Shown in pieces: positions 1-7,000 of a stretch of DNA of 11,657 bases. The DNA is taken from contig DDKP01000002.1 in NCBI GenBank assembly GCA_002339745.1, positions 1-11,657 of the forward strand, written 5' to 3'. The position numbers were made by a program, and so were the translations under genes. Under the pieces are notes generated by a model, which saw only the letters and a program-made list of their open reading frames with translations, did no database searches and was not told where the DNA came from. How positions within the stretch are numbered: the first letter of the stretch is position 1; each line of letters begins with the position of its first letter. The stretch is from Firmicutes bacterium UBA2595. Its GTDB lineage: Bacteria > Bacillota > Thermincolia > Thermincolales > UBA2595.

Positions 1-92
1 ACAGCTCCCGGAAGAATTGAAATCAGGCTGATTATAAGAACCCGGCGGAGGGCGTCCAGATGCTCTAAAAGTGACATCGGCTTGTCTTCCAT
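1..92 (-). CDS. tatC: TatC, N-terminal fragment (cut by window edge)
   Basis: The first 30 codons of the Tat translocase core protein TatC, the membrane receptor for twin-arginine signal peptides. The ATG at 92-90 is preceded by AGAGGTG (101-107) at 8 nt spacing. The translation begins MEDKPMSLLEHLDALRR and then turns hydrophobic (VLIISLISILPGA). This matches the family's N-terminal pattern: a short cytoplasmic helix of the MSLLEHLxELRRR type leading into the first membrane segment. It follows tatA by 24 nt, the usual tatA-tatC order. The rest of the gene lies beyond the left edge, so integrity cannot be judged. The fragment is short, but the motif together with its position makes the call fairly safe. 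Confidence 0.85.
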   Translation of the reverse strand, partial: MEDKPMSLLEHLDALRRVLIISLISILPGA

Positions 93-116
93 AAATGTAT
101 CACCTCTGGCTGGCAG

Positions 117-317
117 TTACTTGCCCTCTCCCTTTGAAGTTTCGCCGTTACTATCCTCGTTCTGTTCGGAAGTTTTGGTGCCTTTTCTGAAATTTCCCAG
201 CATTTCACCGAATGAACGGCCGATTTCCGGTAATTTCTTGGGACCGAAAATAATCAGAACAATAAACAGGACCAGAATTAATTCCTTGACACCGAAATTC
301 ACAAACCCCAGACTCAT
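117..317 (-). CDS. tatA: TatA/TatE family twin-arginine translocase subunit
   Basis: A 66-residue pore-forming subunit of the Tat pathway, which exports folded, often cofactor-containing proteins. It shows the family layout: a short N-terminus, one membrane helix at about residues 11-24 (ELILVLFIVLIIFG), the conserved hinge FGPKKLPEIGRS (24-35), an amphipathic helix to about residue 46, and a charged, disordered tail rich in Lys, Glu and Ser. Its length is normal for small Gram-positive TatA proteins. The ATG has an AAGGAGGG ribosome site in the 35-nt gap after mqnC. It is probably transcribed with the quinone operon upstream and with tatC downstream. TatA and TatE cannot be told apart by sequence. 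Pairing with tatC and supply of menaquinone-dependent exported redox enzymes is a sensible inference. Confidence 0.95.
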   Translation of the reverse strand: MSLGFVNFGVKELILVLFIVLIIFGPKKLPEIGRSFGEMLGNFRKGTKTSEQNEDSNGETSKGEGK

Positions 318-352
318 GTGTTTCCCTCCTTGCTGGCTTTATGTCCGAAGCC

Positions 353-1432
353 TTAATAATATTTGATTATTTCATATCTGGTATTCCTCTGGGCTGGTCT
401 TAAGCCTGCGTCTTTAATGCTGCGGATTATTTCATCCATCGGTACCCTGTAACTGACCCCCGCCGCCCTGACCACATTCTCCTCCAGCATGGTACCTCCA
501 AAATCATTGGCTCCAAAGCTCAGAGAAACCTGCGCCATCTTGGCTCCCTGAGTCACCCAGGAAGCCTGGATGTTAGCAATATTATCCAGCATCAACCTGG
601 ATAATGCAAGTGTCTTCAAATAGTCAACCCCGGTGGCGGTTTTGCCGCCGAGCTCCGTATTGGATGGCTGGTAGCTCCAGGGAATAAAAGCCCGGAACCC
701 GCCTGTCCGGTCCTGAGCATCTCTTATCCTGATTAGATGCATTACCCGTTCCTCCAGGGTCTCTACACTGCCAAACATCATGGTAGCCGTGGTCTTTATA
801 CCCAGTTCATGGGCCGTAGTCATCACATCCATCCACTCTTCCCAGGAAATTTTCTGTGGGCTGATATACTTCCTGACCCTGTTGTCCAGGATTTCAGCCC
901 CCCCTCCCGGAATTGAGTCCAGGCCGGCTTCCCGCAGTTTCTGGAGAACCTCACGGACCGGCATTCCTGAAATCTTGGAAAAATGCACAATTTCAGGCGG
1001 TGAGAAAGAGTGAATATCTATATCAAACCTTTCCTTGACGGCCTTGAGCATATCAAGATAATAGCTGAAAGGCAGGCCCGGGTGCAATCCTCCCTGCATA
1101 AGTATTTGGGTGCCCCCGCAGTCAATTGTTTCCCTAATCTTGTCAAATATTTCATCATAACTCAAAACGTACGCTTCCGGGTCGTCTTCGGTGCGGTAAA
1201 AAGCACAGAACCTGCACTTCGTCCGGCAGATATTTGTATAGTTAATATTCCTGTCTATCACAAAAGTAACCACAGGTTCAGGGTGCAGTTTTTTACGGAC
1301 AGCATTGGCCGCCATCCCCATCAGGATCAGGTCGTCCGATTTCAACAAGGCCAGCCCTTCTTCGAAACTTAGCCGTTTTCCGCCTATTGCTTTTTCCAGG
1401 ATTTCCTCCACCGCATCAGCCAATTTTTTCAC
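353..1432 (-). CDS. mqnC: Cyclic dehypoxanthine futalosine synthase (radical SAM)
   Basis: A radical SAM enzyme of 359 residues that converts dehypoxanthine futalosine to its cyclic form in the futalosine route to menaquinone; it acts in the cytoplasm. The [4Fe-4S]/SAM motif CX3CX2C is at Cys69, Cys73 and Cys76, inside NINYTNICRTKCRFCAFYR. MqnC-type features follow: GGTQILMQGG (106-115), FSPPEI, LDSIPGGGAEIL, FIPWSYQPSNTELGG, and a C-terminal stretch containing ASWVTQGAK and GANDFGGTMLEENVVRAAG. These separate it from MqnE, which has HIVGG, FTAVEI and GADDIDGTVVEE at the same places. The start is GTG at 1432-1430, overlapping the end of mqnA by 17 nt. The only ribosome site visible there is a weak G run, so translational coupling to mqnA is likely. 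The length is normal and all key residues are present. Confidence 0.95.
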   Translation of the reverse strand: MKKLADAVEEILEKAIGGKRLSFEEGLALLKSDDLILMGMAANAVRKKLHPEPVVTFVIDRNINYTNICRTKCRFCAFYRTEDDPEAYVLSYDEIFDKIRETIDCGGTQILMQGGLHPGLPFSYYLDMLKAVKERFDIDIHSFSPPEIVHFSKISGMPVREVLQKLREAGLDSIPGGGAEILDNRVRKYISPQKISWEEWMDVMTTAHELGIKTTATMMFGSVETLEERVMHLIRIRDAQDRTGGFRAFIPWSYQPSNTELGGKTATGVDYLKTLALSRLMLDNIANIQASWVTQGAKMAQVSLSFGANDFGGTMLEENVVRAAGVSYRVPMDEIIRSIKDAGLRPAQRNTRYEIIKYY

Positions 1433-2267
1433 CCCAAATATTTAACTTAACCCGGTCCCTAATCAGCCCGCTTTTATAGGCGTAGTCAAAAAAAGTCAGC
1501 AGGGCCTTCTGCTCAGTCTCGCCAAATTCATACCGGATGGTCTTGAAATACTCCTCCAGGGCCACGTGGGATAAACCCGTCTTTCTTTGAGCCAGTTCAA
1601 TCAGGGCAGGCACATTGGAAAAGCCATAGTCTTTTGCCTTTAAAAAGAACTTGCTGATGGCTCCCACTTCCCCGGGGTTTTTTTCCACAAAACTCCTGTG
1701 AATTACCCATAAAGCGTAAATCATTTTCTGGCCGGTGAACTCTTTCCATGCCGAACCCAGATCAGTGACAAACAGATCCCTACCATCCCACTGCCGGCTG
1801 CAGGCCCCTGCCACCAAGGCGTCGTCACCTATAAGGAGGCCCGCATCCGCCGTTGCCAGCATCTCGTGTAAATCAGGCTCCTGTACGGAGTATTGGACAT
1901 TAACCTGGTAGTAATGTTCAAACAGTATTTTCAGGAGGGCAACAGATGTTGCAGAAGAACTGGGCAGGGACACCCTTGCTCCATCCAGTTCTGTGACGGG
2001 AACCTTGCTGAACAGCAGGATGCTTTGAACCTCGCCGTCGGCGCTGATGGAAAGGTCAGGCAGGATTACCGCTATATCGGTGTGCCGGGCAAATTCTATT
2101 GAGGATATCGGAGTGATGTCCAGTTTCCCCTCGATAAACATTTGGTTGAGTTTAGTTGGAGGGCCTTTAACCATTTTGGCCTCAACCGGCACCTGCCCGT
2201 GTTCAATGGCATAATAAACAGGCAGACAGTTTATATACTCAACCTGGCCCAATCGGAGTTTTTTCAC
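1416..2267 (-). CDS. mqnA: Chorismate dehydratase
   Basis: MqnA (283 residues) removes water from chorismate to give 3-[(1-carboxyvinyl)oxy]benzoate, the entry step of the futalosine menaquinone pathway. It has the periplasmic-binding-protein-like fold of the MqnA/MqnD family. Visible family features are the N-terminal VEYINCLPVYYAIE (about 9-22), the segment LDITPISSIEFARH (49-62), the signature DLSISADGEVQSILLFS (71-87), LPSSSATSVALL (101-112), and LLIGDDAL near residue 145. No signal peptide is seen, so it is cytoplasmic. The start is GTG at 2267-2265, with GGAGGG at the end of mqnE as its ribosome site and a single base between the mqnE stop and the GTG. It overlaps mqnC at the other end. 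MqnD, the related enzyme acting later, lacks this exact signature, so MqnA is the better call. Confidence 0.93.
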   Translation of the reverse strand: MKKLRLGQVEYINCLPVYYAIEHGQVPVEAKMVKGPPTKLNQMFIEGKLDITPISSIEFARHTDIAVILPDLSISADGEVQSILLFSKVPVTELDGARVSLPSSSATSVALLKILFEHYYQVNVQYSVQEPDLHEMLATADAGLLIGDDALVAGACSRQWDGRDLFVTDLGSAWKEFTGQKMIYALWVIHRSFVEKNPGEVGAISKFFLKAKDYGFSNVPALIELAQRKTGLSHVALEEYFKTIRYEFGETEQKALLTFFDYAYKSGLIRDRVKLNIWGEKIG

Positions 2268-2268
2268 T

Positions 2269-3372
2269 CTATAAACCCTCCTTCAGGATTCTGTAAAGAG
2301 TGTCTCTTTCTGCCGGTACCCGCCCGGCAGCTTTTATCATGTTCACCAGTTCATGCCGCGTCAGGGACTGGCCTGTCTCGGCGCCTGCAGCATGTGTTAT
2401 TCTTTCCTCGACCACGGTCCCGTCAATGTCGTCCGCTCCGAAAGCCAGGGAAACCTGGGCCAGTTTGGGACCAATCATAATCCAAAAGGCCTTTATATGG
2501 TCGAAATTGTCCAGCATGAGCCTGGCTACAGCCAGTACCTTCAGGTCGTCATAACCGGTGGTGCGGCTGAGCCCTATCTCTTCCAGCCCGGTATTCTTAG
2601 GATGGAAAGCCAGTGGTATAAAAGCCAGGAACCCCCCAGTCCGGTCTTGTAGTTCCCTCAGCCTGACCAGATGGTCAATACGCTCTTCCACTGTTTCGAT
2701 ATGCCCGTACAGCATGGTGGCGTTTGTCCTCATGCCCAGCCTGTGTGCCGTCTCGTGTACTTCAAGCCACCTATCGCCGCTGATTTTTTTTTCACATATT
2801 CTTTCCCTGACCCTGGGCGAAAAAATTTCGGCCCCCCCTCCGGGCAGGGAATCAAGCCCCGCCTCCATTAGCCGGCGCAGAACTTTTTCAATGGTGAGGT
2901 TTTCGGTCTGGGCAAAATAGTCAATTTCCACAGCAGTAAACGCCTTAATGACAACACCGGGCAGTACACGACGGACTCTCTTGAGCATGTCTTCAAAATA
3001 TTTCAGTGTAAGGTCAGGGTTTAGCCCCCCCACTATGTGAACTTCCGAAATGCTTTGTCCCCTGCTCTCAGCCGCTTTTTTTTCTATTTCATCCAGACTC
3101 ATGGTGTAGGCTTCGGGATGCCCGGCCTCTTTCGCGAAGGCGCACAGCTTACAGAGGTTGGCACAGACATTGGTGTGATTGATGTGCCGGTTCACTATGA
3201 AATAAGCGTAATCCCCGTTTTTTCTCTTGCGGACCAGATCAGCCATGTAACCGATGGTCAGCAGTTCACCGGACTCCATAAGCTTGATTCCGTCGCCTTT
3301 TGTCAGCCGTTCTCCTCTTTCAACCTTTTCAACTATATCCAGTAATTGGCTGCCTGCCAGCAGCTTGTTCAT
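2269..3372 (-). CDS. mqnE: Aminofutalosine synthase (radical SAM)
   Basis: MqnE (367 residues) is a radical SAM enzyme that joins SAM's adenosyl group to the MqnA product to form 6-amino-6-deoxyfutalosine. The cluster motif CX3CX2C lies at Cys70, Cys74 and Cys77 in NRHINHTNVCANLCKLCAFA. MqnE-specific stretches follow: EVHIVGGLNPDL, KAFTAVEIDYFA, LDSLPGGGAEIFSPRVRERIC, TNATMLYGHIETVEER, FIPLAFHPKNT and FGADDIDGTVVEERI. The ATG at 3372-3370 has a good TGGAGGT ribosome site 6 nt upstream. A 78-nt gap with short repeats separates it from the UbiA gene; downstream only one base separates it from mqnA. It is a paralogue of the mqnC product two genes on, and the two differ consistently at the diagnostic motifs. 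Aminofutalosine still needs a nucleosidase (MqnB or MTAN type), and no such gene is in this window. Confidence 0.95.
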   Translation of the reverse strand: MNKLLAGSQLLDIVEKVERGERLTKGDGIKLMESGELLTIGYMADLVRKRKNGDYAYFIVNRHINHTNVCANLCKLCAFAKEAGHPEAYTMSLDEIEKKAAESRGQSISEVHIVGGLNPDLTLKYFEDMLKRVRRVLPGVVIKAFTAVEIDYFAQTENLTIEKVLRRLMEAGLDSLPGGGAEIFSPRVRERICEKKISGDRWLEVHETAHRLGMRTNATMLYGHIETVEERIDHLVRLRELQDRTGGFLAFIPLAFHPKNTGLEEIGLSRTTGYDDLKVLAVARLMLDNFDHIKAFWIMIGPKLAQVSLAFGADDIDGTVVEERITHAAGAETGQSLTRHELVNMIKAAGRVPAERDTLYRILKEGL

Positions 3373-3391
3373 TGTTGTACCTCCAGTCTTT

Positions 3392-3418
3392 GTCAGTGGT
3401 CAGTGGCCATTGGCCAGG
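3392..3418. repeat. 7-nt tandem repeat in the ubiA-mqnE gap
   Basis: On the plus strand the heptamer GTCAGTG occurs twice in tandem (3392-3398, 3399-3405). It is followed in the same 7-nt phase by GCCATTG (3406-3412) and the start of a further GCCA unit. The last part also forms the palindrome TGGCCA-T-TGGCCA (3404-3416). Short heptamer arrays of this kind are known in some bacterial genomes as dispersed intergenic repeats. A related-looking pair of units sits at the right edge of this window. Confidence 0.6.
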
Positions 3419-3450
3419 ACCCAGTAGCAGCAGGGTTGCCAGGTTCCTGC

Positions 3451-4347
3451 TCACAGGCTAATCAAGTGTCCGAACAACAGGTCGGCAAACGTAAAGCCAA
3501 ACATCAGGACACTGAGTATACCGTTCATGTTGAAAAAAGCAGCGTCAAGTTTGGACAAATCAGTCGGCGTAACCAGCGAGTGTTCGTATATAAGAATCGC
3601 CACTGCAACCAGCACGCCCAGCCAGTAAAAATATCCCATAGCAAGAATCATGCCGGCCCAACCTAAAAAAAACACCGTAAACACATGGAGCAGCGCCGAA
3701 ACCAGCAGGGCGTTCTTAATGCCAAAAACCGCCGGGATGGAGTAAATACCCTCCTGTCTGTCAAAATCGTAATCCTGGCAGGCATAGATAATATCAAAGC
3801 CGGCAACCCAGGTTAGCACCGCCAGACCCAATAAAACAGCCGGAAACTCAATTCTCCCGGTGACGCCTACCCAACTTCCTACCGGGGCCAGTCCCAGGGA
3901 TAACCCGAGAACAAAGTGGCATAGCCAGGTAAATCGCTTGGTATAAGAATAAAGGGTCAGCACCACAACAGCAATAGGCATCAGTCTAACGGTAAGGGGC
4001 AACGCCTGGTTGAGAGGGTTCAGTTGCCAGGCGGATACCAGCAGGAGGGCCCATGCAGCGGCGACATAAAACCAGACTTCTGTCACCGACAGCAGGCCTT
4101 TCGGCAGAGCCCTGCTGGCAGTGCGGGGATTTCGCGCATCAATATGCCTGTCTATCAAACGATTTAAGGCCATGGCTGCCGTCCTGGCGCCCACCATGGC
4201 CAGTGTTATCCAAAGCAGCTGGCTTCCCGAAGGCAAGTCGCAGTTAGCCAGAAAAGCTCCTAAATAAGCAAAAGGCAGAGCAAAAACAGTATGTTCAAAT
4301 TTTATCATTTCCCCGAATTGGCGAATCCGCTCTAATATCATATGCAT
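3451..4347 (-). CDS. mqnP: UbiA family prenyltransferase of menaquinone synthesis (MqnP role)
   Basis: An integral membrane prenyltransferase of 298 residues that attaches the polyprenyl tail to the aromatic precursor of menaquinone. It has the two Mg-binding aspartate motifs of the UbiA superfamily: NRLIDRHID (62-70, with Asp66 and Asp70) and DIIYACQDYDFDRQEG (185-200, with Asp192, Asp194 and Asp196). Eight or so hydrophobic segments are spread along the chain. The pattern FEHTVFALPFAYLGA near the N-terminus and YSIPAVFG after motif 2 are typical of the 4-hydroxybenzoate/MqnP branch. The start is the ATG at 4347-4345, because AGGAGG lies 6 nt upstream (4354-4359); a longer reading frame would run back into the methyltransferase gene and has no ribosome site. 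It begins 19 nt after the MenG stop. The prenyl acceptor is inferred from its position among mqn genes. Confidence 0.92.
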   Translation of the reverse strand: MHMILERIRQFGEMIKFEHTVFALPFAYLGAFLANCDLPSGSQLLWITLAMVGARTAAMALNRLIDRHIDARNPRTASRALPKGLLSVTEVWFYVAAAWALLLVSAWQLNPLNQALPLTVRLMPIAVVVLTLYSYTKRFTWLCHFVLGLSLGLAPVGSWVGVTGRIEFPAVLLGLAVLTWVAGFDIIYACQDYDFDRQEGIYSIPAVFGIKNALLVSALLHVFTVFFLGWAGMILAMGYFYWLGVLVAVAILIYEHSLVTPTDLSKLDAAFFNMNGILSVLMFGFTFADLLFGHLISL

Positions 4348-4366
4348 GAACCGCCTCCTGCGTGCA

Positions 4367-5938
4367 TCATTCTTTAGTGGCGGCAACGGAGGGAATGTGT
4401 TCTTCCTGTGGCTTAATCCCGACATGGACCGATACTACTCCCCCAGTCAACTCGTAGTAAGTGGTCTCCTGGAGACCGAGGAGGGAAAATTCCCGGCGCA
4501 GTTCCTCCTGATGAGGAAATACCTTCCATGAATTGTGCAGGTACCTGTAAGGCCCGTCAATCCCGACCCCCAATTTGCCGAGAAACGGGACCCATTTATC
4601 AAAATAAAAATTATAAATTTGCCTGAAAACCGGAACAGTAGGTTTACTGAACTCCAGGCAGACTACCCTGCCGCCGGGTTTGATTACCCGGGTCATTTCC
4701 CTGATGGTCTTTTCCCTGTCCGGCACATTCCTTAACCCAAAACCGATGGTGGCACAGTCAAAGGTGTTATCCGGAAAGGGCAACTCCATTGCATTTCCCT
4801 GCATATACTCAATTATCCCTTCGTAAGGAGACCCCGTGAGGTTTTCCCTGGCGATGGCAAGCATGTCCTCACAGAAGTCCAAGCCTACCACGCTCCCGTC
4901 ACATCCCACCTTTTTGGCCAGTTCTACCGAAATCATTCCAGTACCGCAACAGACATCCAGGGCAGAGCCTCCGGCTTTCAGACCTGTCTGTTCAACTGTA
5001 AATTTTCGCCAGTACTTATCCTGGTTAAAACTTAACACCGTATTAAGAATGTCGTACTTTTTAGCTATGGAAGAAAATATCGAATGGACATACTCTTCTT
5101 TATCCCTGTATTGTTTGGGTATAACCATGTCCCCGATTTTTCTTTCTCCCGGGTTCTCACTCTGCCCGGTCATTCTAAGAGGTACAGGCAGTTCCCCGTT
5201 TTGGATTTGGCGGACCATCTCCTTCAGGGTATCCCGTGGCCGGCCGGCCGGAAGCCCTCCCAGGGCCTTTTCGGCCTTTTCAAAATAAGGAGCCGCCAAA
5301 GCCGGGTCAAGGCTGCGTTCCATAATCCCGTAAGCTATCCCGAAATTTCGGCCGAAATCAGCCAGTCTGGCTGCTTCCATTTCGGAAGCTCCTGCCAGTA
5401 TCCCGCCTAACCTGGCCGCACTCTCGGCCAGCAGGGCTGTTTCTTTCTCAATGACGTTCAGGATAAATTTCCTGTCAGTTACCGGCAAGCCGGAGTTCTT
5501 TTTTCTCAGCAGCGCGCCGTGATTCATTTCCGCAATAACTTCCGCCAGCGGCTTTAAAAACTCGAGAATTTGTCCTTCGCACAGTCCGACAAAATACTTG
5601 CCGTACAGGTAATTTCCCACCAGGAGCGGCAGCTGCGTCCCGTCCCTGGGGTCTTCATCTTTTGCGGCGTCGCTATCGTCCGGAATCCTAAAATGTATAT
5701 TCGAAGCCATGTAGATCAGCTGAATGACACTGGCCAGGTAAACAAGCTTCTCCCCTGTATGATTGAACATCCTGCCGGATAATAAAACCAGGGCCGGATG
5801 CAGGTGTTTCTGCAGGGATTCCAGTTCAAGGTGAGCAAACCTGCTTAAATGGCCCGGTCTGATTTTCAAGGTCTTCTCCACCAGCGCATCGACAGCGTCC
5901 AGTTCGGGTTTGATCATTTCCAGGAAACTGGCGGACAT
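4367..5938 (-). CDS. menG: Fusion: degenerate polyprenyl-synthase-like domain + MenG/UbiE methyltransferase
   Basis: A 523-residue protein, about twice the usual MenG length. The C-terminal half (about 280-510) is a SAM-dependent demethylmenaquinone C-methyltransferase. It shows UbiE signature 1 at 295-310 (YDILNTVLSFNQDKYW), the SAM-binding ALDVCCGTG (326-334), GLDFCEDML (352-360), and UbiE signature 2 at 417-431 (RVIKPGGRVVCLEFS). The N-terminal half (about 1-250) is helical and aligns by eye with trans-isoprenyl diphosphate synthases: HPALVLLSGRMF, then LASVIQLIYMASNIHF, then LLVGNYLYGKYF. Where active enzymes have DDxxD it reads HFRIPDDSD (82-90), and where they have the second Asp-rich motif it reads IMERSLD (205-211), so it is probably not catalytic. 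A TAGGAGGT ribosome site lies 6 nt before the ATG. It is the first gene of the quinone operon. The methyltransferase call is firm; the role of the N-domain is inferred. Confidence 0.9.
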   Translation of the reverse strand: MSASFLEMIKPELDAVDALVEKTLKIRPGHLSRFAHLELESLQKHLHPALVLLSGRMFNHTGEKLVYLASVIQLIYMASNIHFRIPDDSDAAKDEDPRDGTQLPLLVGNYLYGKYFVGLCEGQILEFLKPLAEVIAEMNHGALLRKKNSGLPVTDRKFILNVIEKETALLAESAARLGGILAGASEMEAARLADFGRNFGIAYGIMERSLDPALAAPYFEKAEKALGGLPAGRPRDTLKEMVRQIQNGELPVPLRMTGQSENPGERKIGDMVIPKQYRDKEEYVHSIFSSIAKKYDILNTVLSFNQDKYWRKFTVEQTGLKAGGSALDVCCGTGMISVELAKKVGCDGSVVGLDFCEDMLAIARENLTGSPYEGIIEYMQGNAMELPFPDNTFDCATIGFGLRNVPDREKTIREMTRVIKPGGRVVCLEFSKPTVPVFRQIYNFYFDKWVPFLGKLGVGIDGPYRYLHNSWKVFPHQEELRREFSLLGLQETTYYELTGGVVSVHVGIKPQEEHIPSVAATKE

Positions 5939-6090
5939 TAATGTACCTCCTAAAGAAAGTTCAACTTAATATATATTCGTTGGCTTAGAAATAAATCCTG
6001 CCCTCAGATTAAGATTTCGCAAAAAAAGGTCAGAATATTCGAGAAAATGTATTATGCTGCTTCTACCGTATTTATAAGCAAAAAGAAATG
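5939..6090 (-). promoter_or_regulatory. Leader/promoter region of the quinone operon
   Basis: An AT-rich, gene-free stretch between the terminator after hdrB and the first gene of the quinone operon, so the operon's promoter should lie here. No convincing -35/-10 pair stands out. The best -10-like strings on the minus strand are CATAAT (near 6050) and TATATT (near 5970), each without a good TTGACA at proper spacing. A short palindrome GAATATTC lies near 6035. The placement rests on context, not on a recognised motif. Confidence 0.35.
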
Positions 6091-6111
6091 ACCGGGGAAA
6101 ATTTCCCCGGT
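6091..6111 (-). terminator. Intrinsic terminator after hdrB
   Basis: A perfect inverted repeat, ACCGGGGAAA and TTTCCCCGGT around a single central base (in practice an 8-9 bp stem with a 3-5 nt loop). It starts 14 nt beyond the hdrB stop. On the minus strand it is followed by the T-rich run CATTTCTTTTTG. GC-rich stem base, position and T tract fit a rho-independent terminator that separates hdrCB from the quinone operon. Confidence 0.75.
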
Positions 6112-6125
6112 TTCTCACTGCCGGT

Positions 6126-6995
6126 CTAGATCAGATTAAGTGACTGGAGCAGGGGCCTGGCATCGACAAAGAGTTTGTCAAATCCCAGTTTTTCTGCAGG
6201 GATGCCCATTGCCAGCCCAATCAACTGGGTGAAATAAACAACAGGAATATTGAAGTTAGTCTTATATTTCTTATTTACCTGGGACTGCCTCATGTCCAAA
6301 TTGCTTTGGCAGAGAGTGCAGGCCACCACGATAGCCTTGGCCCCCGAATCCTTAGCCATCTGCAGGATGTCCCGGCACACCTTCCAGGTTGCATCCTGAT
6401 TGGTAAAACACAGGGACGCGCTGCAGCATTCAGTTTTGTAAGGCCATTCTATAGACTCGGCTCCAAGGGTATTCATTATCCTGTCAAGGGATTGAGGATT
6501 CTCCGGGTCGTCAAAGAAACCGAAAGTCTTGGGTGGTTTGACCAGGGCACAGCCGTAGTAATTGACTACCTTTAACCCCTTAAGAGGGTTCTTGACAAGA
6601 GCCGGTTTAATCTTGTCGACAAATACTTCGATAACATTTTTGATTTTGATATCGCTCTGCCAATCGAATTTTTGTCCCAGGGCGTTTTCCAGGTGGCGCT
6701 TCATTTCAGGATTATCGTTAAATTCCCTCTGAGCCAGAAATGTGCGGACATAACAGGCCGGGCAGGGCGCCGTAAATTCGTCACAGCCGGCTTCTTCAGC
6801 CTTGAGCATATTCCTGGCCGGCAGGGCAAATGAGAGAAAGTGGCCTGTGCTGTGGGCTGATGAAGCCCCGCAGCAGTTCCAGTCCGGCACTTCAACAAGC
6901 TCAAGGCCCAACGGACCGCTGATAGCTTTAATTGATATATCTAATTCCTTTGCCGACCCGCTTAAGGAACAGCCCGGATAATAAGCTAACTTCAC
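6126..6995 (-). CDS. hdrB: HdrB-like CCG-domain iron-sulfur subunit
   Basis: A 289-residue protein of the heterodisulfide reductase subunit B family, which carries noncubane iron-sulfur clusters in two CCG domains. Numbered from the chosen start, the first motif is Cys9, Cys41-Cys42 and Cys78/Cys81 (PGC, NCCGASS, CPAC). The second is Cys149, Cys190-Cys191 and Cys226/Cys229 (YYGC, ECCSAS, CTLC). All motif cysteines are present, but the second CCG reads CCS. The start is taken as GTG at 6995-6993, because GGAGAG then lies 8 nt upstream. The alternative GTG at 7004 overlaps the hdrC stop but would sit directly against that ribosome site. The partner gene hdrC overlaps or abuts it, so the two form a complex-encoding pair. 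There is no hdrA nearby, so the electron donor and acceptor are unknown; true CoB-CoM reduction is unlikely outside methanogens. Confidence 0.9.
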   Translation of the reverse strand: MKLAYYPGCSLSGSAKELDISIKAISGPLGLELVEVPDWNCCGASSAHSTGHFLSFALPARNMLKAEEAGCDEFTAPCPACYVRTFLAQREFNDNPEMKRHLENALGQKFDWQSDIKIKNVIEVFVDKIKPALVKNPLKGLKVVNYYGCALVKPPKTFGFFDDPENPQSLDRIMNTLGAESIEWPYKTECCSASLCFTNQDATWKVCRDILQMAKDSGAKAIVVACTLCQSNLDMRQSQVNKKYKTNFNIPVVYFTQLIGLAMGIPAEKLGFDKLFVDARPLLQSLNLI

Positions 6996-7000
6996 TGCAA

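Noticed and set aside
4348..4425. 26-codon N-terminal extension of the UbiA protein
   Set aside because: It would overlap the MenG gene, has no ribosome site and is Arg/Pro-rich, whereas the ATG at 4347 has a perfect AGGAGG at good spacing.
5126..5128. Internal ATG that could start a stand-alone MenG
   Set aside because: The only G-rich ribosome-like string (GGGG) is 2 nt away, too close; the next (GGGAG) is too far. A separate product is not supported by sequence.
6028..6041. GAATATTC palindrome as a LexA-like operator
   Set aside because: It does not match the Gram-positive SOS box and is short enough to occur by chance in AT-rich DNA.
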